Source of the DNA: Dipetalonema caudispina
Taxonomy: Eukaryota; Nematoda; Chromadorea; Rhabditida; Onchocercidae
Length of the DNA stretch: 64,000 bases
Assembly: GCA_013365325.1 (NCBI GenBank)
Contig: JABVXV010000033.1
Span: 1-64,000, forward strand
Reading direction: 5' to 3'
The notes under the pieces are model-generated. The model was not told the DNA's origin, made no database searches, and saw only the letters and a list, made by a program, of their open reading frames with translations. Every line of letters begins with the position of its first letter. The first letter of the stretch is position 1. This document shows positions 1 through 13,010 of the stretch, piece after piece. The translations under genes and the position numbers were made by a program.

Positions 1-572
1 AAGAATATGAATAAAACTTTGAATACTAATAAATGAGCCAACATTATTTCGAATAAAACATTTTTCATCACGAATTACGATATTTGTATTCGATCAGAGG
101 AATGGCATCTCATAAAAAAAAGGCCTGAAATATGAACATTTTAGAATAATTTCTTGTAAAATATAAAATAAAGCAAAACTAACATAAAAGAATGGGAAAT
201 AAACTGCAACTGAACAAAAATGGTAGCATCCACAAGAAGCACCACATTTGCACAACTGTTCCAACAACACTTTGGATTTGAATTGAATCGATAGGACAAG
301 TAAGAAAAATTACTCAATACATGAATCAAAGTTATAAACATACTCTAAAAAAAAAAATCCGATTATAATTTCTGCCACTTTTTTCCCATAATTTCAATGT
401 AAAACATATGTATATGACGAGGAGGAAGCGCAAGAGATGCATGATTATGATTGTGATTTTTATCTTCATTCACGATCACTATCACATTTAAAACATTACA
501 TATTTGTGAAGAAGTAATTTGAGGTTATGCTCACTCTTACCATCGAACTAACCACTCTAACCTTTTTCTCAG

Positions 573-739
573 GTAGTGAATATTTGCATCGGAAATGGCT
601 TATGTAAGAATATAATCATAGATGTTTTACTCCTTAAGCTTACATTGATAAGATCACTGACATTATTTGACGCAGAGATTGTAGTGAAAGTTGTTTGGAT
701 CCGGAGTGGAAGTTGACTGAATTGTTGGCTGACTTCTGA
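573..739 (+). CDS. 3' end of an unidentified gene (last two exons)
   Basis: Two exons join in frame: 573-603 (acceptor TTTTTCTCAG, donor GTAAGA) and 676-739 (acceptor GACGCAG, stop TGA at 737-739). They encode a C-terminus containing SEYLHRKWLIDC followed by SESCLDPEWKLTELLADF and the stop. An AATAAA lies at 829-834, about 90 bases after the stop, which fits a real 3' end. Upstream exons should lie at the left edge or outside the window; bases 420-520 can be read open (EEEAQEMHDYD) but lack a convincing acceptor. I do not recognise the protein. The W...C spacing is weakly reminiscent of the end of a BRCT domain, which is only a guess. Confidence is limited by the short length. Confidence 0.38.
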
Positions 740-828
740 TGTGTATTGGTACAGAGAATCAAACCAGTAATTTATTTTGGTAATATATTATTTGACAATA
801 GAGTTTAATTAAAATAACAGGCAAATTG

Positions 829-834
829 AATAAA
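829..834 (+). terminator. Candidate poly(A) signal
   Basis: Canonical AATAAA, 90 bases downstream of the stop codon at 737-739. It supports a transcript end for the partial gene at the left edge. Confidence 0.4.
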
Positions 835-960
835 GAGAGAGTCGATCCAATAGCGACTGCTCGGAGTTAATCCATTTGTGAGATCTGTTCCAGGTCCGGA
901 GGTAGACCGGTTAAATAGGTGAATAAGTTAGTGGGAGTGGTCAACAGGAAGCACTGTTCT

Positions 961-1050
961 AACTTTGGCGTAAACATATGACACAAAAACACCTTTGGCG
1001 TAAACATATGACACAAAGGAACCTTTGACATAAACATATGACACAAAGGA
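961..1050. repeat. 30-bp tandem repeat, three copies
   Basis: Three near-identical 30-base units at 961-990, 991-1020 and 1021-1050 share the core CTTTGGCGTAAACATATGAC. A decayed fourth unit with inserted bases follows at about 1051-1085. It lies in the spacer after the left-edge gene. No function is apparent. Confidence 0.9.
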
Positions 1051-1448
1051 CAATGTTTACAATCTTATGTATATGAAACAAAGGACATACATTATTGAAA
1101 ACATGTAAACAAAGGTCAGTACATTGTTTGGGTTTGAAGTAGGTAAATAACTTTCCTAATCACAAATGACAAAGACGTATTGTGTTAATAATCTCATCTT
1201 AGATAAGAATGAGTATAAGTTAAAGGATTTATGTTAACAATGGAATGAATCGGTTCAAACATTAATTAATTTAATTATAAGAGATATATTATTCTATCCT
1301 TTGTGAAGGTTATTCGAACAACTTTCGCGACAAGATTCACCTAAAACTACTATTGAATATTTTCATGTTAAGTTGGTTTTTTTTTTTTTTCGAATCCCAA
1401 TGGATTATTAATTTTCATAAAGAAAAACCCGTATGGATGAAATTTCAT

Positions 1449-1484
<36 letters not shown>

Positions 1485-2626
1485 ACGTATCATAAGGATT
1501 TAATATTGATAAGAACTGAAATACTAATTTAAAAGCAAACTAGAAATAATGGTTTCACTGACGAAAGAACTAATTCCACAACTTCTTCTCTTTTTTTTTT
1601 TTATTAGAACAATTTAAGATTAATTTTGTTACACAAAACACTTTGCTTCGAGAAATGAAACCAAATAAAATTAGCTGAAAAATTTGTTGAAGCTTACTGA
1701 TGCAAAAGCTTACAAATGCAAAATACCATACCTAAAATTTTTAGTGAAATTACGTGCCTTTCTATTGATCTATTAGTTTATCATCAAGCGTATCATAAGT
1801 CCTTAAGCAATTAAATTATATTTTATTTGTTAAAATAGGTGGTTTGTACTAATAGGAGAGATCTCTTCTGTCAAAAAAGAGAATTAATTCAATAAATTAA
1901 AACTGATTAAACAGTTAAAAAAATTTCCTCAGGGAAGTAGCCAAAGATGCAAGCAAATTAACTGCGATCATTTGAAAAAAAAGAGAAGGAAGAAAATAAA
2001 TAGTACAAACTTTATTTTAAAACTCTGAAAAAAATTATTCTTTCTTTTAAAAAAGAAAGCTGGAAAAAATTGAAAATTTTTTTATTGTAAAATTTGATAA
2101 GTCAGGTTGAAACGTTAAATATTCGCTTTAGCATTGAAAATCTGATCAAAGCAAATTATTTTTGAATATAAAAAAAAAAAGAGTTGGAGATTTTTTTTTC
2201 TATATTTGTTCATTTCAAAATTCATTTTAATGTCCATTGATCAGATCAAATTGAAAATTGTAACAGTTAGAAAAGTTCAGAGTTCAATTTCATCCAATTT
2301 GATGTGGATGCTTCAAAATTATGCAATTAGTTAAGTTTAAAATTCATATATTTCAAAATTTATCTCATCGCAATCTATCTTGACTTGCGATTTTAAATCA
2401 TTTTAGATAGTATTTTACTTGTTGCATATGATTTAATTTTTAATTTTTGTTGATGCTTCGTTTTTTCCAATACATTGATTTAAATCTATTGATTGATATG
2501 CTAGTGTAATTTGTACTCAATTTTTAATTTAATATTTTGTTCAAATTTCAATTTTTTTTTTGAGTTCCTCGAAGAATCAATGGAATTTTTATTCTTTCGT
2601 CTCTTTTTTCTTTCTTTTTTTTGCAG
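1051..2626. other. Spacer without recognisable gene
   Basis: Extremely A+T-rich sequence with a 29-base T run at 1452-1480 and shorter T or A runs. Beyond the decayed repeat at its left end I see no convincing exon, RNA gene or mobile element here. Confidence 0.6.
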
Positions 2627-3316
2627 GATATGTCCGACACGAATATTGTTGGAAAATTTTTTTTCTCACTGTAAATTTTATTTGTTATTCGAGAAATTTA
2701 TACATTAATTTCAATATTAGTACAACGATTTCAACGTAAAATTATCGTCGAGCGCTAATAAACATCAACCGCTCATTTGTGTAATTTTTTTTGTTCCCAC
2801 CGAAATGTTACATAGTGATGACGCATTATTTCAATTTATTTTTTTTTTTTTAGCAGATAAATTTTTGAAATAATAAGGGGATGAAAATTGAGCTAATTGC
2901 AGTAAAATTTATAAATGGGATAGTTGTTGGCTAATTTGATTTTGAAAAATGTATTAGAAAAACGAAGCATCATTGTAATGCGATTATTGCAAATTTTAAT
3001 AATCTGCTAGAAGTTTGAAGGAAATAAAATTTACTTACTAAATAATTCTCATTTCAATTATTACTATTGCTTTGTTTCCTTTTTGCTCATTAATAAAAAT
3101 GAAATTTACATTAATAAATGTCAAATGATATAATGTACCTTTATCTTCCTGGTATTTATTGCACTGGTAAATCGTTTATAATTTAACACATATGACCTTT
3201 TTTAGGTGGAATGAATAAATTCTTAGAATCACTGTTTTATTATGCATTTAAAAAGTTACAACAAAAGAGAACTTTATTATTTGATAATTTAAATCAAGAT
3301 AACTTCATCATATCCT

Positions 3317-3349
<33 letters not shown>

Positions 3350-3471
3350 ATGAATTAATACCCGTAATAACATTTGATCAAATAGCAGATCTTCAACCTA
3401 AAAAAAAAAAATCGTCAGTTGGTTATAGTTATCGATCAATTGTCCGTTTAGTGAAATTAAAACGAAATTAA
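2627..3471 (+). CDS. Doubtful two-exon coding fragment with poly-Phe tract
   Basis: Exon 2627-2670 (acceptor TTTTTTTTGCAG, donor GTAAAT) and exon 3206-3471 (acceptor CCTTTTTTAG, stop TAA) join in frame. They read ICPTRILLENFFSHC, then GMNKFLESLFYYAFKKL, then a run of eleven Phe, then DELIPVITFDQIADLQ, ending in a basic tail. The Phe run comes from TTC plus a 30-base T tract at 3319-3348, unusual for an exon and possibly intronic. A preceding exon (phase 2) would be needed and I did not find one. The stop lies about 100 bases from the convergent gbb-2 stop. It may be a chance open frame in A+T-rich DNA or the tail of a real gene. Product unknown. Confidence 0.22.
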
Positions 3472-3572
3472 TTTTTGCAACTAATTTCGAAATTGAGAAG
3501 GAAACTATCAAGAATCTAATAGCAAAAAGCATTTGTATGTGTTATCAAATCCGAACCAATTAAAATCTCTAA

Positions 3573-6500
3573 TTAACTCTCATCAGTTGGTATAATCGTA
3601 TCGTCGTTTAGCTCTCCAAGCTGTCGCAATTGCTCTTGCAATTCCCACAATACACTAGTCTTCTAAAAAGATATATCATTGAGTTTTATTCTTAGTAAAT
3701 ATTCAAAATTTTGTTCAACATTTCTGTGATAATGTCCAAATAATCATCAGGATGATTTGAAGAGAATGGACATGTCAAAGGTAATCAAATTTTGTAATGA
3801 GAAGAGGGAATGAGCTCAAAAATAGTAATAGCAATAATGAAATATGAAAAGTTAGTTATCTTTGGAGCTTAATTTTTACATCTACAAAAGTGCGCCAAAA
3901 AGACTTTATCAATTATGAAAAGACTTTGTGGCGCATTTTGTTTAGATGGACATACTTCAAGTAAATATCGATGTAGTAATATATTTTCTTCTTCCAAGCG
4001 TTGCAAATGTTTTCGCCTAAAGATATTTGCTTCGCTGCAAAATAATTAATTGAAAATTACGAGTTAAAAAGTTGAAACAAAAGCTAAATTGATCGGAGTC
4101 AGAATTGTCCTGAAGTTGAAAACTGCAATTGTATTTCAATAAAACAGTTAAAATTTTGAGCGTTTTCTTCGTTGCAGTAATTTTTCTTGTAATTTGAAAA
4201 GTATCACTAGCGCTTCTATGATTAGAACGATACTTTTTAAGGTGACTGAAATTGATGAAATCGTTAATTGATCGTGCAGTTAATCAAAAAATTTTGATAT
4301 AATTAAATATTTCAACTTTTAACAAAAATTCAACAACTTACTCATTATGTTGTGAAGCTTGTTCTGATTCTGATCGTCTAAGAGCAGACTTCACTAAACC
4401 ACGTTGATAACGTAATTTCGTACCCTGGGGATTTCGAAGAAGTTCCACAATCTGAAATGATAAAAAATGCTGTAAATTTAAATTTTATTGTTAATTCTGT
4501 TTGCTTACAATGTTAATAATTAAACGATAGATTATTTGAATTAAACAATGAGCAGTCCTCAAAATTTCAAATAAAAAATTAGATTTGGGAATCGATTGGT
4601 CCAACTTTGCCCCTTAGAATTAGTTTTTAGCTTAATCAAATGATAAAATCAATAGTTTTGAAGACTTTTTTTTTTTAAAGTGGACCAAAAAATAACACTA
4701 TTGAAATTAGTATTTGAAAAAATTTCAACTTACTTTTGGAACAAAAACGAGGCAAAGAATTAAAGTTGTACAAAAGATAATGAAAAGACTTCCCAATATA
4801 TGTGCTTCATTTACTTGATCCTAAAATGAAATTATCATCCATTGATAGTAGAATCAATTATCATGTGATACCTAAAACATGGTAATGTGATATGACGTGA
4901 TCTGACATTTACCTTTAATATGTACATAAGTGGAAGACCAAGTAAACATGTTACAACAACACTATAAACAGACATTCCTATATATTTACTATCGTTTAAT
5001 GCTGGAACATTTACTCGTCTTGTTTCCCAAGCCAAAAAACAGCCAAGCAGCTGAAAATTATATCTATTATTTAATAGAATTAATGAGATTTGAAAACAAT
5101 GATAAAGAGCCAAGAAAAAAAATAAATAAAATTGAAAAAAGTAATGAGAAATTAACCATAAGAAGGCCTTTGATACTCAATATGATACCCTCAAAAATGA
5201 CTCCATTATCACTTCTACAACGTTCGATTTCTGGTGCTATCATTTTGTTATCTGAATACTGCAATAAATAATGTTCTTATTGTTTGTAACTTTTTGCTTG
5301 AATTTTTGAAGTAAAAAATGATAATGAAATCGCTTTGTATTTCATCATATTAATTTTTGATCAAGATATAATTAAAATTTAAAAAGAATTTTTAACTAGT
5401 TTCGTTAAGTTGTTTGGATAGAATTTTATGCGTACGAAACGAAGATGTTAAAAATTTTTTCAATCTAACTCATTTCATGATAACAATAGATGATGATAAA
5501 CTTACAAATATTGCTAATTGTTTAACGTGAAATTTGAAAGGTGAAATATAAGCCCATAAGGCTAATGAAATCAAATCAACGAGAACAATGAAGCCAACTA
5601 GCATGAATAATTTATAATCCTTAATTGCTTTCTTGTTCATTCGAATATTTTTGAAGATTAGATGAACTCGCCATGTTTTTGAAAACATTGATCCAAATGC
5701 TAGAGTGAAACCAAGACTTAGTACCCATGTTTTCACCTGAAATATAACTATTTTTGTTACCTGATAATTTAACCCAACATTAAGTTTTTAGAGAGAGAGA
5801 GAGAAAAAAAAAGAAACTTGGATGGTACTTTTTCGTACTATTACATTGATTTTTAAAAAGTTTTAAGAAAGAAATGAAAGAGGAAGAGAGAGAGAGAGAG
5901 AGAAAAAAAATTAGTTTATCTCAAATATTTCAAACAAAAAAGAAAGAGGTTAACTTAAAGAATTTTCAGAATCTAATATTCATCCTGAAATACAAGTGGA
6001 AATATCACTTGTATTTATATGTATAGATTTAATTTTCTTTTTCCTCTATTACTTATCAGTATTAAATTATAATAAGTTAAATGAAAATGAAGAAATAATA
6101 AAAAATAATTAGCATACATAACAAAGTGTAACAAAAGTATCCGGTGAAACGAAACGTGTATCGAAGCCAAGCAAGATTACACTGATATAAGTGCAAATAG
6201 AACCTGCTATGATTAAATTATTCATATTTGGTGATGACATTTTGATATATCTGTAATAGAAATCGAAAAAAATATCGAAATTATCCGTAGTATATATGTA
6301 TTTGAAGTGCAATATTTGCATGTTATACGATAATTTCTGCGAAATAAAACGGCAATATTGTATAGCAATGTGCAATGATGAAAAATTTTTAATTTCATAT
6401 TGAAATATTTGAAACATTTAAATTTTTTTCTTTTTTTTTTGCATTTTTGAAAGTTGTAACATTTTGTAGTAAACATTTGCAATAAATATGAAATAACACT

Positions 6501-9500
6501 TTCTTATTTATATCTTATACAATTAACTTACCGATGTTTTTGATATCGGATATTAATGATAAGAAAGAAAACTGCTATTGCTACACCAATAGTAGCAAGT
6601 AATGATAACAAGATAAGTAATATCAATGATATATATTGACGTTTACGTACAACAACTGTTGCATCCAATGGTGGTTTCCAATCTAAAGGTTTCATGTAAA
6701 ATTTAACTTAATCATTGTTTTTAAATTTACATTAGAAAAATTCTTTCAAAAACTCAAAATTTTATTATTTATTTTTTGATTAAAATTTTGACAAACTTTT
6801 AATGTGTTGCAATCATTCATCTTCAACAAAATGGTAAATTCTTCTACTATAACAAATTTATTAATGCCTTTAAGAGCAGGATTGAGCGTAAGGATGGCTT
6901 CCGTACCATCATATATTCCAGCAATCATATATGATCCATTTCTCCATTGCAAAACTTCAACTAATCCAAGCCGTTCGTTATTTTCAAATCGAACTGGTCC
7001 CTGATAAAATAACTTTTTATTATAAATCAAATACTAATAATGGCAAAATAAAAAAAAAAAAAAATTAATGTAAAATTTAATTCTATTCCTTATCGTTATT
7101 AAAGATTATTTTATGTGAAAACGTAAATATTAGTAATCTATCGTCACTGAAATGATATGTATGTGTTAAGAGTTTTCACTCCCTCACAATCAAAATAATA
7201 TAAACAAATAATAAATTGGTATACTTCTAAAATAAATTTATAAAGATTTTATTTCACGTGAAAACGTGAACATGCGTAATCTATAGTCATCGATATGATA
7301 GGTATACATTAAAGTAAGGAACTTTTATTCACTTACAATCAAAATGATAAGAGCAAATAATAACTGATGCAGTCACAAAAAGGAATTAACTGATCTGATA
7401 ATGGCATAATCAAAGAGTAAAGTGGACAGTGGTCAATACTCATTTATAAATTTTATAAAAAACATTTGTATACTTACAGTAACGCCAATAAATGAAGTAC
7501 TGCTAACAGCTTGAAGTAACTCGGCACTAAGTTTAGTCCAATCCTCTGTATCGGTCACATTTGATAACCACATGATTCCATCACGTCGATGATGTAGTTG
7601 TGCTACGTGTTCAATAGCTAGAGCAAGTGTCCAAAGACCATCATACACGTAACCTTTGAAAACATTTTCTGGTGATGATCCTTGTCTAACATCAAGCTCC
7701 TTTCGAGTTGCTGATACTGTCTGAATAATTACTTTACTAATTAATTTGCTTACTTTAATGAGTTACAGATAGTATGACACATTTATGTACTTTAATTAGT
7801 TCAGAAATTTAAATCAAAAGATATTTGTTGGATTTATTTATTGTTTACTTGCTAAATTGTTGGATTGTGCATATTTAGTACGAATATTAATTTAATAACT
7901 CAAAATGAACTAACTTTATTAGCCATAGTAAATCGAGCAAGTCTTTGTGAATATGGTGAAAATTCCACTGCAAAGTGGCCTTCGATTACCTGTGCGAGCT
8001 CTTCTACTGTACAATTGACCTCGGATGTATCACGCCACCAATCATCTAAAAATCAAGCTATCCCACATTTAACATTTATTTTCGAATTAAAATATGACTT
8101 ACAACGATCAGAACTCTACTGTTAAATATGAGCTCTCGATATGAGTCGTTTAAAATTATTTGTTGTAATCTATTCAACGATCAGATTTTCAGCAATTAGC
8201 ATAAAATTGAAAGAAAACTTTCCGCATGTGTTTTATATTCTTGAGAAACGTATTCGTTCGAAATAAGTGTAATTTAAATTCATTGATGAGAATTTCTGAG
8301 AAGGTAAGATTAAAAGAAATATTGCGGTAATTTTAGTTTTTAAAGTGTCTATCATCATTGTTGCAGTTAAAAAGGGCATAATTGGATCTATGTCTCAGAA
8401 TCTGGCCAAATTGTCTATTGGAGAAGAATTAGGCTCCTAGGCTAATGCTATCAGTTTTTACTATGTTACTTTGATTGATTGGTTACACATGATAACTAAT
8501 AAGTTTATCCATGAAAATTTCCTTTTTTTTTTGCGCAGAATAAGAAGGAAAATTTTTTTCTTATCTCATTTTGTTTGTTTAATTAGATGAGTGATAATTA
8601 CTATTCCAACTTTTGCCAAATTATTTTAAGCTTTTTTTTCCACTTGATTTTAATTGTTAGCTTTTTTTGTAAATTGGAATTTTCGCAAAAGATATGAATA
8701 CCTCGAAACACTTTTTTGTTGACGTAATTAACGTTATGATTAGTTGTTAAAGATACATATTTAAGATATAAGCATTTTCATTGATAACATATACATTGAA
8801 TGGATACATGCTCATTATGCATTGATTTATGTGGAAAGCATTTTGTCGATACGTCTTGATCATGTTCATAACTTTTACCCTGAATTATTGATCAATTAAA
8901 GATGACTTACTTTTATGATAACCAGGTAATATCCAGGCATAATTTTCACCATAAATACCATTTTGATAAGCTTCACATAATATTCGTACAGCTAATGATT
9001 CCTCAAAATCACCGATGAGAATTCGAGCATCACGTTTCTAAACAAGAAAATGCCAAAATTAAAAAAAAATTTTTAATCCAAACGATATTATGATTAGTAA
9101 GAGAATTATATTACCTTTCCTGATCATTGGTTATTTTTGATATTTCAGCATTGTTTAATTCAGTATCTTTAAATTTTCTTTTTTTTTATCATTCATTCCT
9201 TAATTCCTTTTCAGTTTATAGGATTTTTGTTTTTATTTCGTAAAATCATTACGCTTTACTTTTCAATTTTCATTTAAGCAATCAAATCATAAATGCTACA
9301 TTGATGAAACAAAAAAAAAAAAAGAAATGTCAATGGATAGAAAAATTAAAACCTTCAATTCATTAAGTTCATAACCAATATTTTGAATTTCATCATGTGT
9401 AATTCCAGCAGTGTATATTACTCGAATACCAAATCCATGCTCCAAACGTGTTGTTAATGATTCATGTGGCTTTAAAATAAAGTTTAAAATATTTTACATA

Positions 9501-12253
9501 TTCTGTGTTGGATAATGTAAACTAAAAATTCATCAGCGGAAAAATAATTTTGTAATTTGACACTTTTAACAAGAGAAAGTATCAGCGTTAATTCAACGAT
9601 GAAAAAAGGTGGAAAAAGTTTTGAAAAAATTGAAAAAAAAAAAAAAAGCTATTTCAATGTGTTGCTTACTCTGATATTTTTAGCCTATTGACAAATGTTA
9701 CTGACTTTTATTTATGGCTGCATTTTACAAAAAAAAAAAAAAAGAAAAAATGGAACATTCTTTTTTTTTTTTTAAATTTTCCATATCGTAATTATATCGT
9801 TAAAATTAACTTACCTCAATTAATCTGTATTATTTTGCAAGATTAACCAAATTTAGAATTAAAATTTCACATTATGATAACGTTTTTTTTATTTTTTTTA
9901 AAGCTTTTTTCCACCTTTTTTCATTGTTTAAATTTAGTAATTAAGTTTTCTACAATTTTAAATCATTGATAGCTCTTTTTTTTTTATCGAACGTTTTAAT
10001 TTTTACTTACTAATGCAAAACGTGGATCATCACTTTGTTTTAGTGTACCAACACGAGTCCAATTGAATTGAAAAATGAGATGACAGCGTGCTAAATTTGA
10101 ATTCTGATATCCTGGTACCATACGAAAAAATGTCGGATACATCTAGAATTTCAATTGAGTAATTATATAAAATCATCCTAAATGACCAATCATTGTATAC
10201 CATTATGAATTTTTAAAAAAAATAAAATTTTTGTTTTCTTAATAAACAAAATTAAATTAGATATTTTAAGAAATTCTATTAAGAATTAATCTTTTGCCTC
10301 TTATTATCTTGGATAGATACACATTACAAAGTCAAAAAAAAAAAAAACATTCTTATTTCAATATTTAAATCCATGAATAATGCTACTTATCTTTAAAAAT
10401 TCCACTTAAAAATTTACTTCATATACTATTTGCTCCAAAAATAAATTTTTAAGCAAATTTCAAGAATTTAAAGAAATTGGAAGTATCTTTATTTACTTGT
10501 AACTCTCAGCTTAAGGTTTAATTAATTATTAATATGAAACTCTCTTGACGGCAACCTATTGAAATATTAAACTATAATTAAATTAATTAATGATGATGTC
10601 TTTTGAGAATATTTATGCCTCTTCAGCAACATTACTAGCAAAAATAATGGAATTACTTCTATAATTTGTTGATGTAAATTTGAAGTTTTAGAATTAAATT
10701 TTCAAGTGCTTTCAATAGGATTATAAATGTTATTCCTACATTAATTTCTTATTTTTAAGTGGGATTATTAGAGCAACTTTTATAACCTTAAATGACTTTG
10801 ATTTATTTAATCTGAAATTTCCTAAAGAAATTGGAAGAGAGTGATGACAGTAGCAAAGAATGTTCATGCAAATATCATCGTTAATTTCGTGTTTGATACA
10901 GATCAGTAGTGATTATTCTCGTTAGATGATTGATTGAAAAAGATATAATGGTAATGATCGTTAATATTCAATTATCGATCGTTCAACATTTATTGTTAAA
11001 TTGCTAAAATCGAACCACTTGAGCATCCGCGGTGGCAAATTTTGCATGTATTTCGGCATATGATAAATGTAAAATATGCCAATATTTAGATGCCATAGCG
11101 ACAACTTCATTGACATTCGTGCATGCATCACCGAAAAGTGCAAAAGGTCGTGGATGTGCATTCATCAGCTCGAATAGTGCTTTCATTCCGAACGACGTTT
11201 TGCACTACAATTTATGGAATATTAGTGCACATGCATTATAAAATAAATTGATCAGCTTAGATATTACTCATAAAGTTGGAGTTTTAACATTCACTGTAAA
11301 TTTTAAGAATTTTTGAAATTTTCCGAAAAAATCACATTTCTACAACTTGCTACTATCAATCGGAATGAAGAAGACTATCTCGAGTTACTATGACTTCCAA
11401 GGAAGAAAAGTTTCATTAACTTCAAAAATTTGAATTTTAACTTTTAAGTTTCATTATATGGCAAAGCTTTTAACTTTACAAAATTCTATTTTCATGCTGA
11501 AAAATTGAATTTTGCATTGAAAATTAAAAATTTTTGAGAAGTAAGTGAATAAATTGAGTTGATTTATTGTGGCCTTTTCAAGAATAAATTTTTTAATCGC
11601 TTATAATTTCTATCTAGTTGAAATATATACGAACACTTCCATTCCTATGGATATTTGAAGGAATGTTAAAAAGCTGAAATTAGTTGAATTAATTGCTGCA
11701 ATTTGTTTTTATATAATTTTGATTGATTTCTGAAATTTCTGAAAATACTTCTTATTGAAATAATAAGTGATAGCTGTTATAGAATTTTTCTCTTATAAAT
11801 TGATAAAAGGCGATAAATTTCTAAAAAAACATTTGGTAAAGATAAAGTAAATTTAAAAGTGATCAGTTAAAATTTTTTGAAAAATAGCCGAATTAAATTC
11901 AAAAATTCATATATTCCATGCTGTAAAATTGCAATAGTATTCAAAATTTATTAAACATTAACAAAAAAAGAAGAACTATGGTAATGTTACTAAATAAATG
12001 AAACTAATTAAAATGAATATCACAAAACCTCAGTATCCTTGAAATTCAATTTCAAATAGTAATCATTTAGAATACATGATTGATTGTGAATATGTTCCAA
12101 GGCTATATTAACAGCTGGTTCCAATACCCGTTTGTATTGATATGGTAAAAAGACGCCAATTGTTAATGGTATTCGATTTATACGATGTTGGCAATGTTGA
12201 GTATAGCCAAGCCATATTTGTCCCATTAGTAATAGGCATATTAAACAGTGCAT
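3573..12253 (-). CDS. gbb-2: GABA-B receptor subunit 2, class C GPCR (complete, 17 exons)
   Basis: Obligate partner subunit of the metabotropic GABA receptor at neuronal and neuromuscular membranes; in the family, subunit 2 couples to Gi/o while subunit 1 binds GABA. Exons in coding order: 12029-12253, 11019-11204, 10011-10142, 9353-9469, 8911-9037, 7915-8045, 7478-7720, 6868-7000, 6532-6682, 6118-6250, 5506-5736, 5157-5258, 4913-5050, 4734-4820, 4342-4451, 3956-4034, 3573-3662. All junctions keep frame, giving about 804 aa. Order: signal peptide ([19 protein letters not shown]), Venus-flytrap domain to about residue 420 ([31 protein letters not shown]), seven membrane segments about 447-712, and a cytoplasmic coiled coil about 753-788 ([18 protein letters not shown]). 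[25 protein letters not shown] and [16 protein letters not shown] match the GABBR2 rather than the GABBR1 branch. The start has a hydrophobic leader and an acceptor nine bases upstream. The exon 8 donor appears to be GC. Confidence 0.95.
5791..5902. repeat. (GA)n microsatellites
   Basis: Two GA-rich runs, at about 5791-5804 and 5886-5902, in the gbb-2 intron 5737-6117. Confidence 0.8.
6683..6867 (-). other. Probable GC-AG intron in gbb-2
   Basis: The preceding exon best ends at ...CTTAAAG and the intron then begins GCATTAA. The only in-frame acceptors downstream (CCTTTAG at 6683, or AAG further upstream) both need a phase-1 donor. GC gives [14 protein letters not shown], matching the family's spacing between the flytrap domain and the first membrane helix. 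Alternative GT donors in phase 1 would add about 25 residues or delete a conserved strand. Confidence 0.55.
7102..7366. repeat. Diverged ~120-140-bp tandem duplication in a gbb-2 intron
   Basis: Within the intron 7001-7477, about 7102-7219 and 7241-7366 align along their length: both run AAAGAT...GTGAAAACGT..., then TAATCTAT.GTCA, then TTCACT..CTTACAATCAAAAT-like text and end in CAAATAATAA. Differences are scattered, so the duplication is old. Confidence 0.75.
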
Positions 12254-12261
12254 AATTTTGC

Positions 12262-12264
12262 ACT
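12262..12264 (-). other. Candidate 5' splice-leader acceptor of gbb-2
   Basis: On the minus strand TTCTTATATTAG ends at 12263, nine bases before the chosen ATG (12253-12251). A pyrimidine-rich AG just upstream of a start codon is where nematode mRNAs commonly receive a spliced leader. Inference only; cDNA would settle it. Confidence 0.45.
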
Positions 12265-12979
12265 AATATAAGAAAAGGAAGTAAATAACGTAAATAACGT
12301 GAAATTGTAAAAAAAAAAGTAGAAATAAATTTGTTAAAGTTTCATATAATATATTATAAAGCAGTAAAATATTAGCAGATGAATAGACCAAAATGAAATT
12401 AAAACAGAGTTCAGATAATTGAATTTCATTGAGCTGAAATGAATTGAATTGAATAAAATCATACAGTGAATTGGATCTAATTAAAGTGAGCTGGAGTGAG
12501 CTACTTCTTATTGATCTGATCTGAATTAAAACTAATCGATAATTTATATTTGAATATTGGCATTGATCGTTTTCAATTTTATGGTAATTGTTGGCGATTT
12601 GTAATTCACAAGAAGATCAATCAAAAGTTGAAGGGTGGCAATCGATTCTTATCAAAATAATCACCCATAAATTAGAAGTTTGAATTTCATTACAAATTGA
12701 AGATTATGGGTAACTTTTAGGTGAAATACTAAAGCATTATTAATAACAAAATCTTCGCTTTGGTAGATTATGCTGAAAGAAATGATTGAAATTTAAAATA
12801 TCGGTAAAGTCAATTTAGATTACGGTATGACTATCAAAATTACATTTAGGAGTGTTTTTAAAGAAATTAAAAAAATTCGAATAGGCAATGGAAGACGCTT
12901 ATCCAATTGTGAGTATGACTTGGAAGAGGATTAAATTTGCATATTTTGATGCCATTACTAACAGAAAAGAGATATTTCT

Positions 12980-13010
<31 letters not shown>

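Noticed and set aside
5067..5271. 113-codon plus-strand open frame overlapping 4930-5271
   Set aside because: It runs antisense to two solid gbb-2 membrane-domain exons and is explained by them.
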